NCBI GenBank assembly: GCA_035524955.1
Contig: DATLFG010000061.1
Span: forward strand, 6,454-70,453
Direction: 5' to 3'
Length of the DNA: 64,000 nucleotides
From: CAMLFJ01 sp035524955
Lineage (GTDB): Bacteria > Methylomirabilota > Methylomirabilia > Rokubacteriales > CSP1-6
Shown here: piece by piece, positions 17,432 to 25,118 of the stretch
Layout of the letters: every line of letters begins with the position of its first letter
How positions within the stretch are numbered: the stretch's first letter is position 1
The notes under the pieces: model-generated
Told to the model about the DNA's origin: nothing
What the model saw: the letters and a program-made list of their open reading frames with translations, nothing else
Databases searched by the model: none
Made by a program: the position numbers and the translations under genes

Positions 17432-17608
17432 CTACTTGTCCTTGATGGCGGCCTGGACCTTGGCCACCATGTCGGGCGGGATCGTCGCGATCCCGTGGTC
17501 CGCCTTGGCGTGCTCGGCCCCCTTGGCCAGCACCTCGGCCACGTCCTTGCCCTCGATCACGGTGTTGCAGCCGGCCATCAGGTCACCACACCGAAGAACC
17601 TTCGCCAT
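17432..17608 (-). CDS. DUF1059 small protein
   Basis: A 58-residue protein starting MAKVLRCGDLMAGCNTVIEG. The RCGDLMAGC with two cysteines and the KADHG segment are typical of DUF1059, a family of very small proteins of unknown function common in archaea, actinobacteria and soil phyla. It is last in the minus-strand operon after the aminotransferase and the hydroxyacid dehydrogenase and begins 36 bases after the latter, behind an AAGGAGG ribosome site. Confidence 0.8.
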   Translation of the reverse strand: MAKVLRCGDLMAGCNTVIEGKDVAEVLAKGAEHAKADHGIATIPPDMVAKVQAAIKDK

Positions 17609-17643
17609 GACGATCCTCCTTCTCGACTCGCGGTGAGGGTGCG

Positions 17644-18606
17644 CTACCGCCCGGGGGAGACGACCAGGTTGCTCGGCTTGCCCTGGAGGTAGTTCTCGAT
17701 GTTGGCCACCGCGGCGAGCAGCCCGTCGCGGATGACCTCGGGCGTCTGGCCCGCGTTGTGGGGCGAGACGACCACGTTGGGCAGGGTCAGGATCGGGTCG
17801 TCGGGGGCCAGCGGCTCCTGGTGGAAGACGTCGAGGCCGGCGCCCAGCAAGCGGCGCTCCTGCAGCGCGGCCAGCAGCGCCTCCCGGTCCACCAGCGCGC
17901 CCCGGCCCGTGTTCACCAGGATGGCGGTGGGCTTCATCATGGCGAGCTCCTTGCGGCCGAGGAAGTTGCGCGTCTCCGGGGTGAGCCGCACGTGCAGGCT
18001 CACCACGTCCGCGGTCGTGAGGATCTCGTCCTTGGAGGCCGGCCGGGCTCCGGTCTTGCGGATGCGCGCGTCCTCGCCGAGCGCGCTCCAGCCGAGCACG
18101 TTCATGCCGATGCCGCGCGCGATGGTGGCCAGGCGCCCGCCGATGGCGCCCATGCCGAAGACGCCCAGGGTCTTGCCCACGAGCTGGGTCAGCATCTCGC
18201 GCGGCCAGCGGCCCTGGCGCATCTCCGCGTCGAGCGTGACGATCCGGCGCCCCACCGCCAGCATGAGAGTGAGCGCGTGCTCGGCGACCGCGAACGCGTT
18301 GATGCCGGGGGTGTTGCAGACCGTGACCCCGCGCATGCCCGCCGCGTTGAGGTCGATGTTGTCGGTGCCGGTGCCCCACACCGAGACGATCCGGAGCTTG
18401 GGGCAGGCCACGAACACCCCTTCGCTGAAGCGGGCGTGGGCGCGGATGTTGAGCGCGGCCTGAGCGTCGCCGATGCGGCGGATCAGCTCCACCTCCTGAT
18501 CGGCGCCGCGCTCGGTGAAGACGCGCACCGAGCCCAGGCGCTTCGCCCGCTGATGCGCCTCGCTGCCCTCGAAGACGGAGGGGAAGTCGTCCGGGGCGAC
18601 GATCAC
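17644..18606 (-). CDS. D-2-hydroxyacid dehydrogenase (NAD-dependent)
   Basis: A 320-residue protein of the phosphoglycerate-dehydrogenase-like family. The NAD-binding turn is GKTLGVFGMGAIGGRLA, the catalytic Arg lies in VSLHVRLTPETR, Glu in the FHQEPL segment and His in VVVSPHNAG. It interconverts a 2-oxoacid such as glyoxylate or hydroxypyruvate and the matching D-hydroxyacid. Start GTG 18606 overlaps the stop of the aminotransferase (GTGA). With an alanine/serine-glyoxylate-type aminotransferase upstream this pair would suit glyoxylate/serine metabolism. Confidence 0.88.
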   Translation of the reverse strand: MIVAPDDFPSVFEGSEAHQRAKRLGSVRVFTERGADQEVELIRRIGDAQAALNIRAHARFSEGVFVACPKLRIVSVWGTGTDNIDLNAAGMRGVTVCNTPGINAFAVAEHALTLMLAVGRRIVTLDAEMRQGRWPREMLTQLVGKTLGVFGMGAIGGRLATIARGIGMNVLGWSALGEDARIRKTGARPASKDEILTTADVVSLHVRLTPETRNFLGRKELAMMKPTAILVNTGRGALVDREALLAALQERRLLGAGLDVFHQEPLAPDDPILTLPNVVVSPHNAGQTPEVIRDGLLAAVANIENYLQGKPSNLVVSPGR

Positions 18607-19829
18607 GCGGGCGGCCCCGAGAAGACGGCCTGGGCGGCGGCCACGCCGGCGCCCGCCTCGCTGCGATAGCCGAGGTCGCGCAGGGTCATCTCGATCGCGG
18701 AGAGCGTGGGCAGCACGTACATCGGGCTCGAGGTGATCCCCATGTGCCCGACCCGCAGCGTGCTCGTGCGGATCCGGTCGAGCCCGGTGCCGATCAGGAT
18801 GCCCTGCCGGTCGCGCATGTGGGTGACCACCGCCGCCGGATCGATCCCGTCCGGCGTCCTGAAGCACGACACCGTGTCCGACACGAGCGAGGCGTCCGGG
18901 AACATCTGCAGGCGCATGGCCTCGAGGCCGGCGCGGAACGCGCGGCCCGCGGTCGCGTGGCGGCGGAAGCGGTGGGGAAGGCCTTCCTCCAGAATGAGAC
19001 GCGAGGCGGCTCCCAGGGCCTGGGTGAGATGGGTCGGGATCGAGACCGGCTGCCGCCGCGGGGTGCCGTCGGGGATGTGGCCGCCGCGCGAGGCGGGGAT
19101 CCAGTTCTCCTTCCAGCGCAGCAGATCGTACGCCCACGAGCTCGCCTTGTGCTTGCGGCGCTCCATCGCTTCCCAGGCCGTCGGGCTCACCGAGACGATG
19201 GCCATGCCGAGCGGCGCGGCGAGACACTTCTGCGAGCCGGTCATGTTGAAGTCCACGCTCCACTCGTCGGTGCGGACGTCGAGGCCGGCGAGAGAGGAGA
19301 CGGTGTCGAGCATGAAGAGCGCGCCGTGGCGCTTCACGATGCGGCCCACCTCGGCGGCCGGGTAGGTGGTGCCGGTGGAGGTCTCGTTGTGGACCATCGA
19401 GACGACCTTGGGCTTCACGCGCTCGACGTCCTTCTCGAGGCGTACCAGGTCGAGCGGCCGGCCCCACTCCACCGTGTGCTCCGTGACCTCGGCGCCCGCG
19501 CGCGTCATGATCTCGCGCATGAGGGAGCCGAAGACGCCCGCCACCACCACGAGGGCCCGGTCGCCCGGCTCGAGCGCGGAGATCGCGGCGGACTCGAGCG
19601 CGGTGCGGCCCGATCCGGGCATCGCGATCACCTCGCCGCGGCTCGTCTGGAAGATGTCCCGCAGCGCGAGGGTCACCGGCTCCAGCACGTTGACGTCGAA
19701 GTTCATGTCGTACTGGATGGTGGCCGGCTGATTCATCGCGGCGACGACGGGGAACGGCAGCTCGGTCGGGCCCGGGATCATCAGGATCGGATGGGCCCGG
19801 GTCACTCCCCACCGGATGGCGGAATCCAT
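18603..19829 (-). CDS. Class V aminotransferase (alanine/serine-glyoxylate type)
   Basis: A 408-residue PLP enzyme. It opens HPILMIPGPTELP, typical of alanine-glyoxylate and serine-glyoxylate aminotransferases; the PLP lysine is in DFNMTGSQKCLAAPLGMA and the Asp that contacts the ring in FMLDTVSSLAGLD. An AAAGGAG ribosome site lies eight bases before ATG 19829. It is co-transcribed with the 2-hydroxyacid dehydrogenase downstream, so it probably makes or uses glyoxylate or hydroxypyruvate. Close relatives (2-aminoethylphosphonate-pyruvate aminotransferases) share the fold, so substrate is a family-level inference. Confidence 0.87.
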   Translation of the reverse strand: MDSAIRWGVTRAHPILMIPGPTELPFPVVAAMNQPATIQYDMNFDVNVLEPVTLALRDIFQTSRGEVIAMPGSGRTALESAAISALEPGDRALVVVAGVFGSLMREIMTRAGAEVTEHTVEWGRPLDLVRLEKDVERVKPKVVSMVHNETSTGTTYPAAEVGRIVKRHGALFMLDTVSSLAGLDVRTDEWSVDFNMTGSQKCLAAPLGMAIVSVSPTAWEAMERRKHKASSWAYDLLRWKENWIPASRGGHIPDGTPRRQPVSIPTHLTQALGAASRLILEEGLPHRFRRHATAGRAFRAGLEAMRLQMFPDASLVSDTVSCFRTPDGIDPAAVVTHMRDRQGILIGTGLDRIRTSTLRVGHMGITSSPMYVLPTLSAIEMTLRDLGYRSEAGAGVAAAQAVFSGPPA

Positions 19830-19858
19830 AGAGAGCTCCTTTGTCGGCCGGGGCCGGG

Positions 19859-20164
19859 CTACGCGCTGGCCTGGGCCAGGCGGCTCTGCTTGCGGCGAAT
19901 CAGATACAGGTTGCGCAGGTACACGAAGAGGCCCGCCCCCTGACCGACGATGAAGACGGGGTCCAGGCGGTAGATGGCGTAGATCAGCAGGGTGAGGCCG
20001 CCCCCGATCGAGAAGAACCAGAACGAGACTGGGATCACGCTCTCCTTCTTCCGCTCCGATGCGATCCACTGCACAAGGAAGCGGCACGAGAAGAACGCCT
20101 GTCCGAGGAATCCCACCGTCAACCAGAAATGCTCCGAGGTCAGCATCGCGCTGCCGTACTCCAA
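19859..20164 (-). CDS. Lipid-A-disaccharide synthase N-terminal domain (LAB_N) protein
   Basis: A 101-residue membrane protein with about three helices and the signature FLGQAFFSCRFLVQWIASE, then VPVSFWFFSIGGG and IYRLDPVFIVGQG. This is the LAB_N domain, found fused to LpxB in some bacteria and alone, often near glycosyltransferases; the PQ-loop-like fold suggests a small-molecule or lipid transport role, not proven. It precedes the aminotransferase with 29 bases between them, but the functional link to that operon is unclear. Confidence 0.82.
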   Translation of the reverse strand: MEYGSAMLTSEHFWLTVGFLGQAFFSCRFLVQWIASERKKESVIPVSFWFFSIGGGLTLLIYAIYRLDPVFIVGQGAGLFVYLRNLYLIRRKQSRLAQASA

Positions 20165-20242
20165 GCCGGCTCCCTCCGTGCTAGAATTCAGCCATTCACG
20201 TTACCGGACATGGCCAGTGGGCCGCAAGGAGTTTCGTCGACC

Positions 20243-20725
20243 ATGCGAAGCATCGATCAGACGCTGGTGGACGAAGTCTGGCGCGAGACCGCGTCGTATC
20301 CACCCGGGCGCGTCGCCGAGGAAGCGAGCGACTTCCTGGCCCGCCAGCCCCACGTGGCCGCCTTCGCCCACTCGGTCACCCGCGAGCAGGACGCCTCCGT
20401 GCAGCGCGCCGCGCTCGGCCTCTGCTTCCTCCTGTTCAAGATCATCGAGCGGAGCCTCGGGCATCCGTTTCCCGTCCTCTCCGACTCCCGCATCCAGGAC
20501 GCGCACCAGGCGGTGACGGAGTGGCTGGCCACGCTGGAAGGGGACGAGGCCGGCCGCGTGCTCGAGACGGTGAGCGCGCCCGGCCATCCAACCCTGCCCG
20601 CCTACCTCATCGCGGTGTTCTATGGCGAGAGCGCCGCGGGCTGTGACGAGCGGGTGCGCGCCGGCTTCGCCCTGATGCTGCGCACGCTGACCGACGCGCT
20701 CGACGTGGGCCAGGTGGAAGCCTGA
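20243..20725 (+). CDS. Protein of unknown function
   Basis: A 160-residue, mostly helical soluble protein that I do not recognise. It has an even spread of acidic residues and a FLLFKIIERSLGHPFP segment. ATG 20243 is chosen because an AAGGAG lies 11-12 bases upstream; ATG 20210 would add 11 residues but has no ribosome site. A TAGAAT box at 20182-20187 could be its -10 element. It is divergent from the LAB_N operon. Confidence 0.6.
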   Translation: MRSIDQTLVDEVWRETASYPPGRVAEEASDFLARQPHVAAFAHSVTREQDASVQRAALGLCFLLFKIIERSLGHPFPVLSDSRIQDAHQAVTEWLATLEGDEAGRVLETVSAPGHPTLPAYLIAVFYGESAAGCDERVRAGFALMLRTLTDALDVGQVEA

Positions 20726-20758
20726 CGCCGCGCGCGCCCGAGTGACGGACGCGGAACG

Positions 20759-21085
20759 CTAGACCGGCTCGGTGGGGCCGGACGTGATCGCGATGACGAG
20801 CGCGCCGGTGGCGCTGGTCACGGTGTGCACGCACCCGGGCGGCCGCCGCGCGTAGTTGCCGGCCGTGCACACGCCGGTGTCGTCCGCGACGCTCCCCTCG
20901 AGCACGTAGATCTGCTCATCGCCGAGGTGCCGATGACGCGGAATCGTCGCGCCGGGCTCGTAACGCATCAGGATGGCCTTGTGCGGGCCGTCCTCCCAGA
21001 GCGTCTTCCAGAAGACGCCGGGCCGGCGCTCCACCCAGGGGACCGCGCTGGTGTTCACGAAGAGGCTGACGGGCGGGGTGATCAC
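20759..21085 (-). CDS. Cupin-domain (ChrR-like) protein
   Basis: A 108-residue single-domain cupin. The metal-binding motif 1 is PRHRHLGDEQIYVLEG (two His, one Glu) and motif 2 holds the third His (PPGCVHTVTS). The layout resembles the C-terminal cupin of the anti-sigma factor ChrR, but there is no N-terminal zinc-binding anti-sigma domain. It ends close to a plus-strand gene with no overlap, and starts 26 bases after the DsbA-like gene stop. A small metal-dependent enzyme or sensor is the best description. Confidence 0.8.
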   Translation of the reverse strand: MITPPVSLFVNTSAVPWVERRPGVFWKTLWEDGPHKAILMRYEPGATIPRHRHLGDEQIYVLEGSVADDTGVCTAGNYARRPPGCVHTVTSATGALVIAITSGPTEPV

Positions 21086-21110
21086 GGGAGCCGCCTCCTG
21101 GCGGGCGATC

Positions 21111-21719
21111 TCAGCGTCCCGCGTCGCGCAGGGCCTGCTTGATCGCGGCGCGGAACTCGTCGAGGGGCAGCGCGCCCTCGATCTTGCGCTGGTTGATGAA
21201 GAACGTGGGGGTGGCGCGCACGCCGGCCTCGCGCCCCTCCCGCTGGTCGGCCAGGACCGCGTCCCGGAATCGCCCGGTGTCGAGGCACTCCGTGAACGCG
21301 GGGGCGTCGAGGCCGAGCCGCCGCGCGTAGCCGATCAGATCGGCGCGGGAGAGATCGGGCTGGCCCACGAAGAGCAGGTCGTGGTACTCCCAGTACCGGC
21401 CCTGGGCGCCCGCGCAGCGGGCCGCGAGCGCGGCGGGCAGCGCGTTCGGGTGGGAGCGGAGCGGGAAGTCCTTGAACACGAATCGCACCGTATCGGGGAA
21501 CTCGCCCTGCAGCCGGTGGAGGGTCTCCTGCGCGCGCTTGCAGTAGGGACACTCGTAGTCGCTCCACTCGAAGATCGTGACCGGGGCCGCGGCCGGGCCC
21601 CTGGTCATCGCCGGGTCCGCCGTGAAGCGCGGCGCGTCCTGCGCGCCCGCCGCGGCGGCCCACCCGGCCAGCAGCAGGCCGGCCGCGGCCCGGAGGGTGT
21701 AGACTCGGACGCTGGCCAT
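21111..21719 (-). CDS. DsbA-like thiol:disulfide oxidoreductase, exported
   Basis: A 202-residue protein with a signal peptide (VYTLRAAAGLLLAGWAAAA, ending near AGAQ) and a DsbA/DsbG-type thioredoxin_4 domain: active site YECPYCKRA and cis-proline ATPTFFI. It would form or isomerise disulfides outside the cytoplasm. The ATG at 21719 has a GGAGG ten bases upstream (21730-21735 on the plus strand as TCCTCC), which supports the start. This ATG overlaps, by the palindrome CATG, the ATG of the divergent membrane-protein gene on the other strand. Confidence 0.85.
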   Translation of the reverse strand: MASVRVYTLRAAAGLLLAGWAAAAGAQDAPRFTADPAMTRGPAAAPVTIFEWSDYECPYCKRAQETLHRLQGEFPDTVRFVFKDFPLRSHPNALPAALAARCAGAQGRYWEYHDLLFVGQPDLSRADLIGYARRLGLDAPAFTECLDTGRFRDAVLADQREGREAGVRATPTFFINQRKIEGALPLDEFRAAIKQALRDAGR

Positions 21720-22089
21720 GGGATTCATCCTCCGGATCATCGTGTATACGCTGGCCCTCCTGCTGGCCGCGCACGTGGTGCCGGGCATCCGGCTCGCCGG
21801 GCTCGCCTCCGCGCTGGTGGCGGGGCTGCTGCTGGGGCTCGTCAACGCGATCGTGCGGCCGGTCCTGGTGGTGCTGACGTTCCCGATCACGCTGCTGACC
21901 CTGGGCCTCTTCCTGCTCGTCCTCAACGCCTTCTGCCTCTGGCTCGTCTCCGTCTTCGTCTCCGGCTTCCACGTCGACGGCTTCTGGCCCGCGTTCTGGG
22001 GCGCGCTGCTCGTGAGCGTCGTGAGCTGGATCCTCACCGCGCTGATCAGCGACCGGGGACGGGTCGAGGTCATCAGGCGTCGGGACTAG
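21718..22089 (+). CDS. Phage-holin-4-like (DUF/PF04020 type) membrane protein
   Basis: A 123-residue protein with four membrane helices; NAIVRPVLVVLTFPITLLTLGLF-like central region with the conserved RP and P residues and a polar FVSGFHVDGFW loop before the last helix. This is the family named phage holin 4 superfamily, in fact a common chromosomal membrane protein of unknown role. A TAGACT -10-like box lies at 21700-21705, so the mRNA would have only about a five-base leader. It is divergent from, and overlapping by start codon with, the DsbA-like gene. Confidence 0.82.
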   Translation: MGFILRIIVYTLALLLAAHVVPGIRLAGLASALVAGLLLGLVNAIVRPVLVVLTFPITLLTLGLFLLVLNAFCLWLVSVFVSGFHVDGFWPAFWGALLVSVVSWILTALISDRGRVEVIRRRD

Positions 22090-22107
22090 TCCAGTAGGTC
22101 GCTCGAG

Positions 22108-22869
22108 TCAGGCGGCGCGGTCGGACTCGATCGAGGTGATGATGTAGGTCCCGCTCTTGGTGTCCCGCTCCAGCGTGAGGATCTTCTGCTTGGCCGCCTC
22201 CTCCAGGAGCTTCGAGAACGTCGAGTAGCCGTAGTAGGACTCGTTGAACGCGGGGTTCTTCCGGATCATGGTCTGCTTGACCATGGAGCCCCACAGGGTG
22301 TCCTTGTTCTCGCGCTGCAGCGCCTGGATCGCCTCGATGAGCTGGGCGAAGGCCTCCGCCTTCTTCTCGGGCAGCCCGCGCAGGGCGGTCGTCTTCTTGG
22401 ACTCGCGGATGAGGTCCTCGTAGAAGATGAACTCGTCGCAGTTGCCCACCAGGAGCTCGGACGAGGACGACTTCACTCCGAGCCCGATGACGTAGCGGTC
22501 GTTCTCCCGCAGCTTGGACACGAGCGGGGAGAAGTCCGAGTCGCCCGAGACCAGCGCGAAGCTGTCGACGTGCTGCTTGGCGTAGGCCAGGTCCATCGCG
22601 TCCACCACCATCCGGATATCCGCGGAGTTCTTGCCGCTGTAGCGGCTCTGGGGGACGTCGATCAGCTCGATCGCGTGCTCGTGAAAGGGCCGCTTGTACT
22701 CCGCGTAGCGGTTCCAGTCGGCATAGGCCCGCTTGACCATGATCTTGCCCTTCTCGACCAGCCGCTCCAGCACCAGCTTGATCTCGAACTGCTTGTACTG
22801 CGCTTCCTTGACGCCGCGGACGATGTTCTCGAAGTCCATGAACATCGCCAGCTTCCGGTCGTCACTCAT
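22108..22869 (-). CDS. NYN-domain (LabA/DUF88-like) protein with C-terminal OST-HTH/LOTUS region
   Basis: A 253-residue protein. Residues ~5-150 form a NYN (PIN-like) nuclease domain with FMDFENIV, DVPQ...KNSADIRMVVDAMDLA and SGDSDFSPLV carrying the acidic residues of the active site. The C-terminal ~90 residues (KNPAFNESYYGYSTFSKLLE) resemble the OST-HTH/LOTUS domain, which binds RNA. Such proteins are predicted RNases or RNA-binding regulators. ATG 22869 is taken as start after a GGAAGG site. Confidence 0.87.
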   Translation of the reverse strand: MSDDRKLAMFMDFENIVRGVKEAQYKQFEIKLVLERLVEKGKIMVKRAYADWNRYAEYKRPFHEHAIELIDVPQSRYSGKNSADIRMVVDAMDLAYAKQHVDSFALVSGDSDFSPLVSKLRENDRYVIGLGVKSSSSELLVGNCDEFIFYEDLIRESKKTTALRGLPEKKAEAFAQLIEAIQALQRENKDTLWGSMVKQTMIRKNPAFNESYYGYSTFSKLLEEAAKQKILTLERDTKSGTYIITSIESDRAA

Positions 22870-22951
22870 GCCTTCCCGTCCTCCCGCTTCCTGGATCGTT
22901 CCGGCGCCGGTACTCCGGGGCGGGCCCATGCCCACCCCCTCGCCGATCATC

Positions 22952-22957
22952 ATTATA
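22952..22957 (-). promoter_or_regulatory. -10 box for the NYN-domain gene
   Basis: A perfect TATAAT on the minus strand, about 82 bases before ATG 22869; a weak -35 (CAAATG) sits 17 bases upstream at 22975-22980. Confidence 0.5.
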
Positions 22958-23035
22958 GGCCCACACCCGGCCCACATTTGACAGGGGCGTGACATCGCTC
23001 CGTCCGCCGCCGCCTAGACTGGCGGCGGGAGGTGG

Positions 23036-23563
23036 ATGATGAGGGCGATGCGGGCGCTTATCCTGTGGGCGGGGGTCCTGCTGGCCGGGGCCGGCCCGGT
23101 CGAGCCGGCCGGGCGCCTGGTCCCGGTGGGGCAGCCCGCGCCGGAGATCACCGGCGGGCCCTGGATCAACAGCGAGCCGCTCTCGCTCGCCGCGCTCCGC
23201 GGGCGGGTGGTGCTGGTGGAGTTCTGGACGTACGGCTGATACAACTGCAAGAACGTGATCCCGCAGTTGCGGGACTGGCACGGCAAGTACGAGCGGCAGG
23301 GGCTCACCATCGTGGGCGTGCATTCGCCCGAGTTCTTCTGGGAGAAGCCGGTCGAGAAGGTCGCGGCCGCCGCGAAGGAGCTGGGGGTCAAGTATCCGGT
23401 GGTGCAGGACAATGACTTCGCGATCTGGCGCCGCTATCGCAACTGGGCGTGGCCGGCCGCGGTGATCGTGGACAAGAAGGGCATCGTGCGATTCACCCAC
23501 ATCGGGGAGGGGGCGTACAGCGAGATGGAGCAGCTGATCCAGCGCCTCCTGCTCGAGCCGTAG
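23036..23563 (+). CDS. Exported thioredoxin-like selenoprotein (UxxC active site, in-frame UGA)
   Basis: Reading the UGA at 23237-23239 as selenocysteine gives 175 residues: a hydrophobic leader (MRALILWAGVLLAGA), a redoxin fold, the active site WTYGUYNC (Sec68, Cys71) and a cis-proline segment AWPAAVIVDKKG. Homologous redoxins have FWTYGCYNC, so Sec takes the place of the first cysteine. Reading frame and protein similarity continue without break after the UGA up to TAG 23561, and a SECIS-like hairpin lies 20 bases downstream of the UGA. A GGGAGG at 23027-23032 precedes ATG 23036/23039. TAGACT at 23015-23020 may be the -10. The kinase gene begins on the next base after the stop, so this exported redox protein is in one operon with a two-component system. 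Confidence 0.9.
23259..23274 (+). promoter_or_regulatory. Bacterial SECIS hairpin of the thioredoxin-like selenoprotein
   Basis: TCCCGC (23259-23264) pairs with GCGGGA (23269-23274), loop AGTT. The loop G is about 26 bases after the UGA, within the range used by bacterial SelB. A competing stem (CAACTGC 23242-23248 with GCAGTTG 23263-23269, 14-base loop) is also possible. Confidence 0.7.
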
Positions 23564-25117
23564 GTGGGCGCGCGCCCCGCCCTCCTCCTGCTCTTCGGCG
23601 CGGTCCTCTCCGCCGCCGTCGTGCTGGCCGCGCTCGGCTACCTCTCGCTCCGGCGCTGGGAGGTCGCGGCGGAGCTGCAGCTCCGCGAGCAGGCGCGCGA
23701 CACCGCGGCGATGGCGGCCGAGAAGGTGGAGATGGCGGTGGTCCGCGCCGAGCAGGATGCGATCGCCTCGCTGCAGGCCATCGCGGCCGCTCCCGACTTC
23801 GGCCCGCCCGCGATCGAGGCGTGGAGGGCCCGGAACCCGCTCTTCGGCGCGGTCTACCTCTGCGACCGGCACGGCCGGGTGCTCTACCCGGTCCAGTGGT
23901 CCCGGGACGATGCCGAGGTCATCCGGGCCCTCCGGGGCGAGATCTCCGAGCGGCTGTGGGATCGGGGCGGGCGGCGTCGCCTGGAGGCCCGCGGCCAGGT
24001 GATCCTGGCCGCGGTGATTCCCGGCTCCTCCCGCGGGCCCCTGCTGGTCGGGCTCCGGCGCGACGATCAGGCGCTCTACCGAGAGGTGCTCGAGAAGACG
24101 CTCGGCGGGACCGAGGGCAAGGGCGCCCTGGCCGTCCTCGACGGCAGCGGCCGGGCGGTCTTCACGTCGGAGCCGCTCGATCCCACCGCTCCCGTCCTCA
24201 CCGTGCCCTTCGGGGAGGCGCTGCCCGACTGGCGGGTGGCCCTCTACCAGCCGGCGGGGTTGTCCCCCCGCGACATGGTGCGCCGCCAGTCCATGATCTT
24301 CATGGCCGCGTTCGCGCTGCTGCTGCTGATGATCGCGGCCGGGCTGGTGGCGACCTACCGGCTCATGGGCCGCGAGTCGGAGATCGCGCGGCTCAAGTCC
24401 GACTTCGTGGCCAATGTCTCCCACGATCTCAAGACTCCGCTCGCCCTGATCCGCATGTTCGCGGAGACGCTCGAGATGGACCGGGTGCCCGATGAGCGTC
24501 GCCGCCGCGAGTACTACGCGGTCCTCACCCGGGAGAGCGAGCGGCTCAGCCGCCTGATCGACAACGTGCTCGACTTCTCCCGGATCGAGAGCGGCCGCCA
24601 GCGCTACGAGATCGTCTCCGGCCCGGTGGAACCGATCCTGCACGACGTGGTCGAGAGCTTCCGCCATCCGATCGAGCAGCAGGGTTTCGCGGTGGAGACG
24701 GCGATCGAGCCCGACCTGCCGGACGTGCCGCTGGACGGGGAGGCCCTGAAGCAGGCGCTGGCCAACCTGGTGGACAATGCCATGAAGTACTCCGGCGACC
24801 GCCGGCGCATCCGGGTGGCGGCCCGCCGGGACGGCGGCGGGGTGGCGGTGGAGGTGGCGGACGAGGGCATCGGCATCCCGGTGTCCGAGCGGGAGCGAAT
24901 CTTCGAGAAGTTCTATCGCATCGGACGGAGTGAGACGCAAGGGCGGCGGGGCAGCGGGGTGGGCCTGGCCCTGGTCAAGCACATCGTGGAGGCCCACGGG
25001 GGCCGGGTCACGGTGGACGGGCGGCCGGGCGAGGGCAGCCGCTTCACCCTCCACCTCCCCCCTCAGCGGACAGGGCAGGGTGAGAGGGCCCAGGGGGGAG
25101 GGGTGATCGCGAGGTGA
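23564..25117 (+). CDS. Membrane sensor histidine kinase
   Basis: A 517-residue kinase starting at GTG 23564, directly after the selenoprotein stop. Helix 1 (ALLLLFGAVLSAAVVLAALG) and helix 2 (~residues 245-268) frame a ~220-residue extracytoplasmic sensor. HisKA has the phospho-acceptor His287 in FVANVSHDLKTPLALI; the ATPase domain has NLVDNAMKYSG, VADEGIGIP and GSGVGLALVKH. The last ~20 residues are encoded by a GC-rich inverted repeat (25054-25101) that looks like an inserted intergenic element. Its partner regulator follows by two bases. The signal is unknown; the sensor domain faces the same compartment as the exported selenoprotein. Confidence 0.92.
   Translation: MGARPALLLLFGAVLSAAVVLAALGYLSLRRWEVAAELQLREQARDTAAMAAEKVEMAVVRAEQDAIASLQAIAAAPDFGPPAIEAWRARNPLFGAVYLCDRHGRVLYPVQWSRDDAEVIRALRGEISERLWDRGGRRRLEARGQVILAAVIPGSSRGPLLVGLRRDDQALYREVLEKTLGGTEGKGALAVLDGSGRAVFTSEPLDPTAPVLTVPFGEALPDWRVALYQPAGLSPRDMVRRQSMIFMAAFALLLLMIAAGLVATYRLMGRESEIARLKSDFVANVSHDLKTPLALIRMFAETLEMDRVPDERRRREYYAVLTRESERLSRLIDNVLDFSRIESGRQRYEIVSGPVEPILHDVVESFRHPIEQQGFAVETAIEPDLPDVPLDGEALKQALANLVDNAMKYSGDRRRIRVAARRDGGGVAVEVADEGIGIPVSERERIFEKFYRIGRSETQGRRGSGVGLALVKHIVEAHGGRVTVDGRPGEGSRFTLHLPPQRTGQGERAQGGGVIAR
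25054..25101. repeat. Inverted repeat inside the kinase C-terminus
   Basis: CCTCCCCCCT (25054-25063) and AGGGGGGAGG (25092-25101) are perfect 10-base arms; the interior (GACAGGGCAGGGTGAGAGGG) matches in reverse complement the CCTGCCCTCTCCCC element at 26754-26767. It belongs to a dispersed family of this genome and encodes the last residues of the kinase. Confidence 0.6.
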
Positions 25118-25118
25118 C

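Noticed and set aside
22978..22983. Perfect TTGACA as the -35 of the thioredoxin selenoprotein gene
   Set aside because: The only -10-like box (TAGACT 23015) is 31 bases away, too far for one promoter; no -10 lies at 17 bases.
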